This document shows positions 6,925-7,137 of a DNA stretch of 7,137 nucleotides, one piece after another; position 1 is the stretch's first letter; every line of letters begins with the position of its first letter. A program made the position numbers and the translations under genes. Source of the stretch: Lachnospiraceae bacterium (lineage in GTDB: Bacteria > Bacillota_A > Clostridia > Lachnospirales > Lachnospiraceae); assembly GCA_024684065.1 (NCBI GenBank), contig JAIKXO010000223.1, positions 1-7,137 on the forward strand, in the 5' to 3' direction. The notes under the pieces are model-generated. The model saw nothing but the letters and a program-made list of their open reading frames with translations. It was not told where the DNA came from and ran no database searches.

Positions 6925-7137
6925 ATGAACAGATTCAGCTGCAATGACAATTATTTAAAGGATTTTAAAATATATACCGAGGATATACTTGAGAAGACAG
7001 GGATCGCTTCCCAGTCTGCGGAGCGTGAGATCATGTGCATGGCGGATACGGGCAACCTTGTTGCGATAAAGCTGTACGCCGATATGATATTCTACAGGAA
7101 GCTTTTTAAAAAGAATCATTACAGGGAAGCTTTTTTA
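6925..7137 (+). CDS. Hypothetical protein, N-terminal 71 residues (gene continues past the window)
   Basis: The frame starts MNRFSCNDNYLKDF and stays open to the window edge (71 codons). GGAGG (6914-6918) lies 6 bases before the ATG, a good ribosome binding site. The visible part is soluble and helix-rich. The segment MADTGNLVAIKLYADMIFYR (about 39-58), with its Ala-x-x-Gly-Asn and spaced Ala/Tyr pattern, faintly resembles a TPR/Sel1-like helical repeat, but one partial repeat is too little to assign a family. No clear promoter is visible in the 159-base region upstream. Confidence 0.68.
   Translation, partial: MNRFSCNDNYLKDFKIYTEDILEKTGIASQSAEREIMCMADTGNLVAIKLYADMIFYRKLFKKNHYREAFL

Overview
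This window carries a complete CIRCE-controlled heat-shock chaperone operon, hrcA-grpE-dnaK-dnaJ, flanked by smaller genes. The organism is most likely a low-to-moderate GC Firmicute of the class Clostridia, with Lachnospiraceae as the best guess. The reasons are: the gene order with hrcA first; a perfect CIRCE operator; a DnaK lacking the roughly 24-residue ATPase-domain insertion typical of Gram-negative bacteria; AGGAGG-type ribosome binding sites; and sigma-A-like promoters. The family-level placement rests on the look of the proteins, not on a database search.

Left flank (1-1120). The window opens inside the 3' part of a kptA-like RNA 2'-phosphotransferase gene. It stops right after the N-terminal lobe, so the catalytic C-terminal lobe is missing and the gene looks truncated. 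A hairpin plus T-tract follows. Next is a complete ADP-ribosylglycohydrolase (ARH/DraG family) gene. KptA chemistry transfers ADP-ribose from NAD+ onto an RNA phosphate and ARH enzymes remove ADP-ribose, so the pairing is suggestive.

Chaperone operon (1196-6456, plus strand). A TTGACA/TATTTT promoter is followed directly by a perfect CIRCE element at the start of the predicted mRNA leader. Then come hrcA (repressor), grpE (nucleotide exchange factor with an unusually long, very acidic tail), dnaK (Hsp70) and dnaJ (Hsp40 with all four zinc-finger repeats). HrcA represses its own operon through CIRCE. DnaJ delivers substrates to DnaK and stimulates its ATPase, and GrpE resets DnaK. hrcA and grpE are only 4 bases apart. 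The grpE-dnaK gap (174 bases) and dnaK-dnaJ gap (162 bases) are long. Each holds a stable hairpin without a T-tract and a possible internal promoter, so segment-specific mRNA processing or expression is plausible.

Right flank (6457-7137). A 100-residue protein of unknown function is encoded on the minus strand, convergent with dnaJ and separated from it by 6 bases. It has its own good promoter and ribosome binding site. The best intrinsic terminator for the chaperone operon lies inside this convergent coding sequence, so one stretch of DNA seems to serve as both codons and terminator. A 159-base divergent intergenic region with a perfect 8-bp palindromic hairpin separates it from a plus-strand gene of unknown function that runs off the window end.

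I do not see a wholly new multi-gene system here. The points most worth a second look are the terminator embedded in the convergent gene, the truncated kptA beside an ARH gene, and the structured intergenic regions of the operon.
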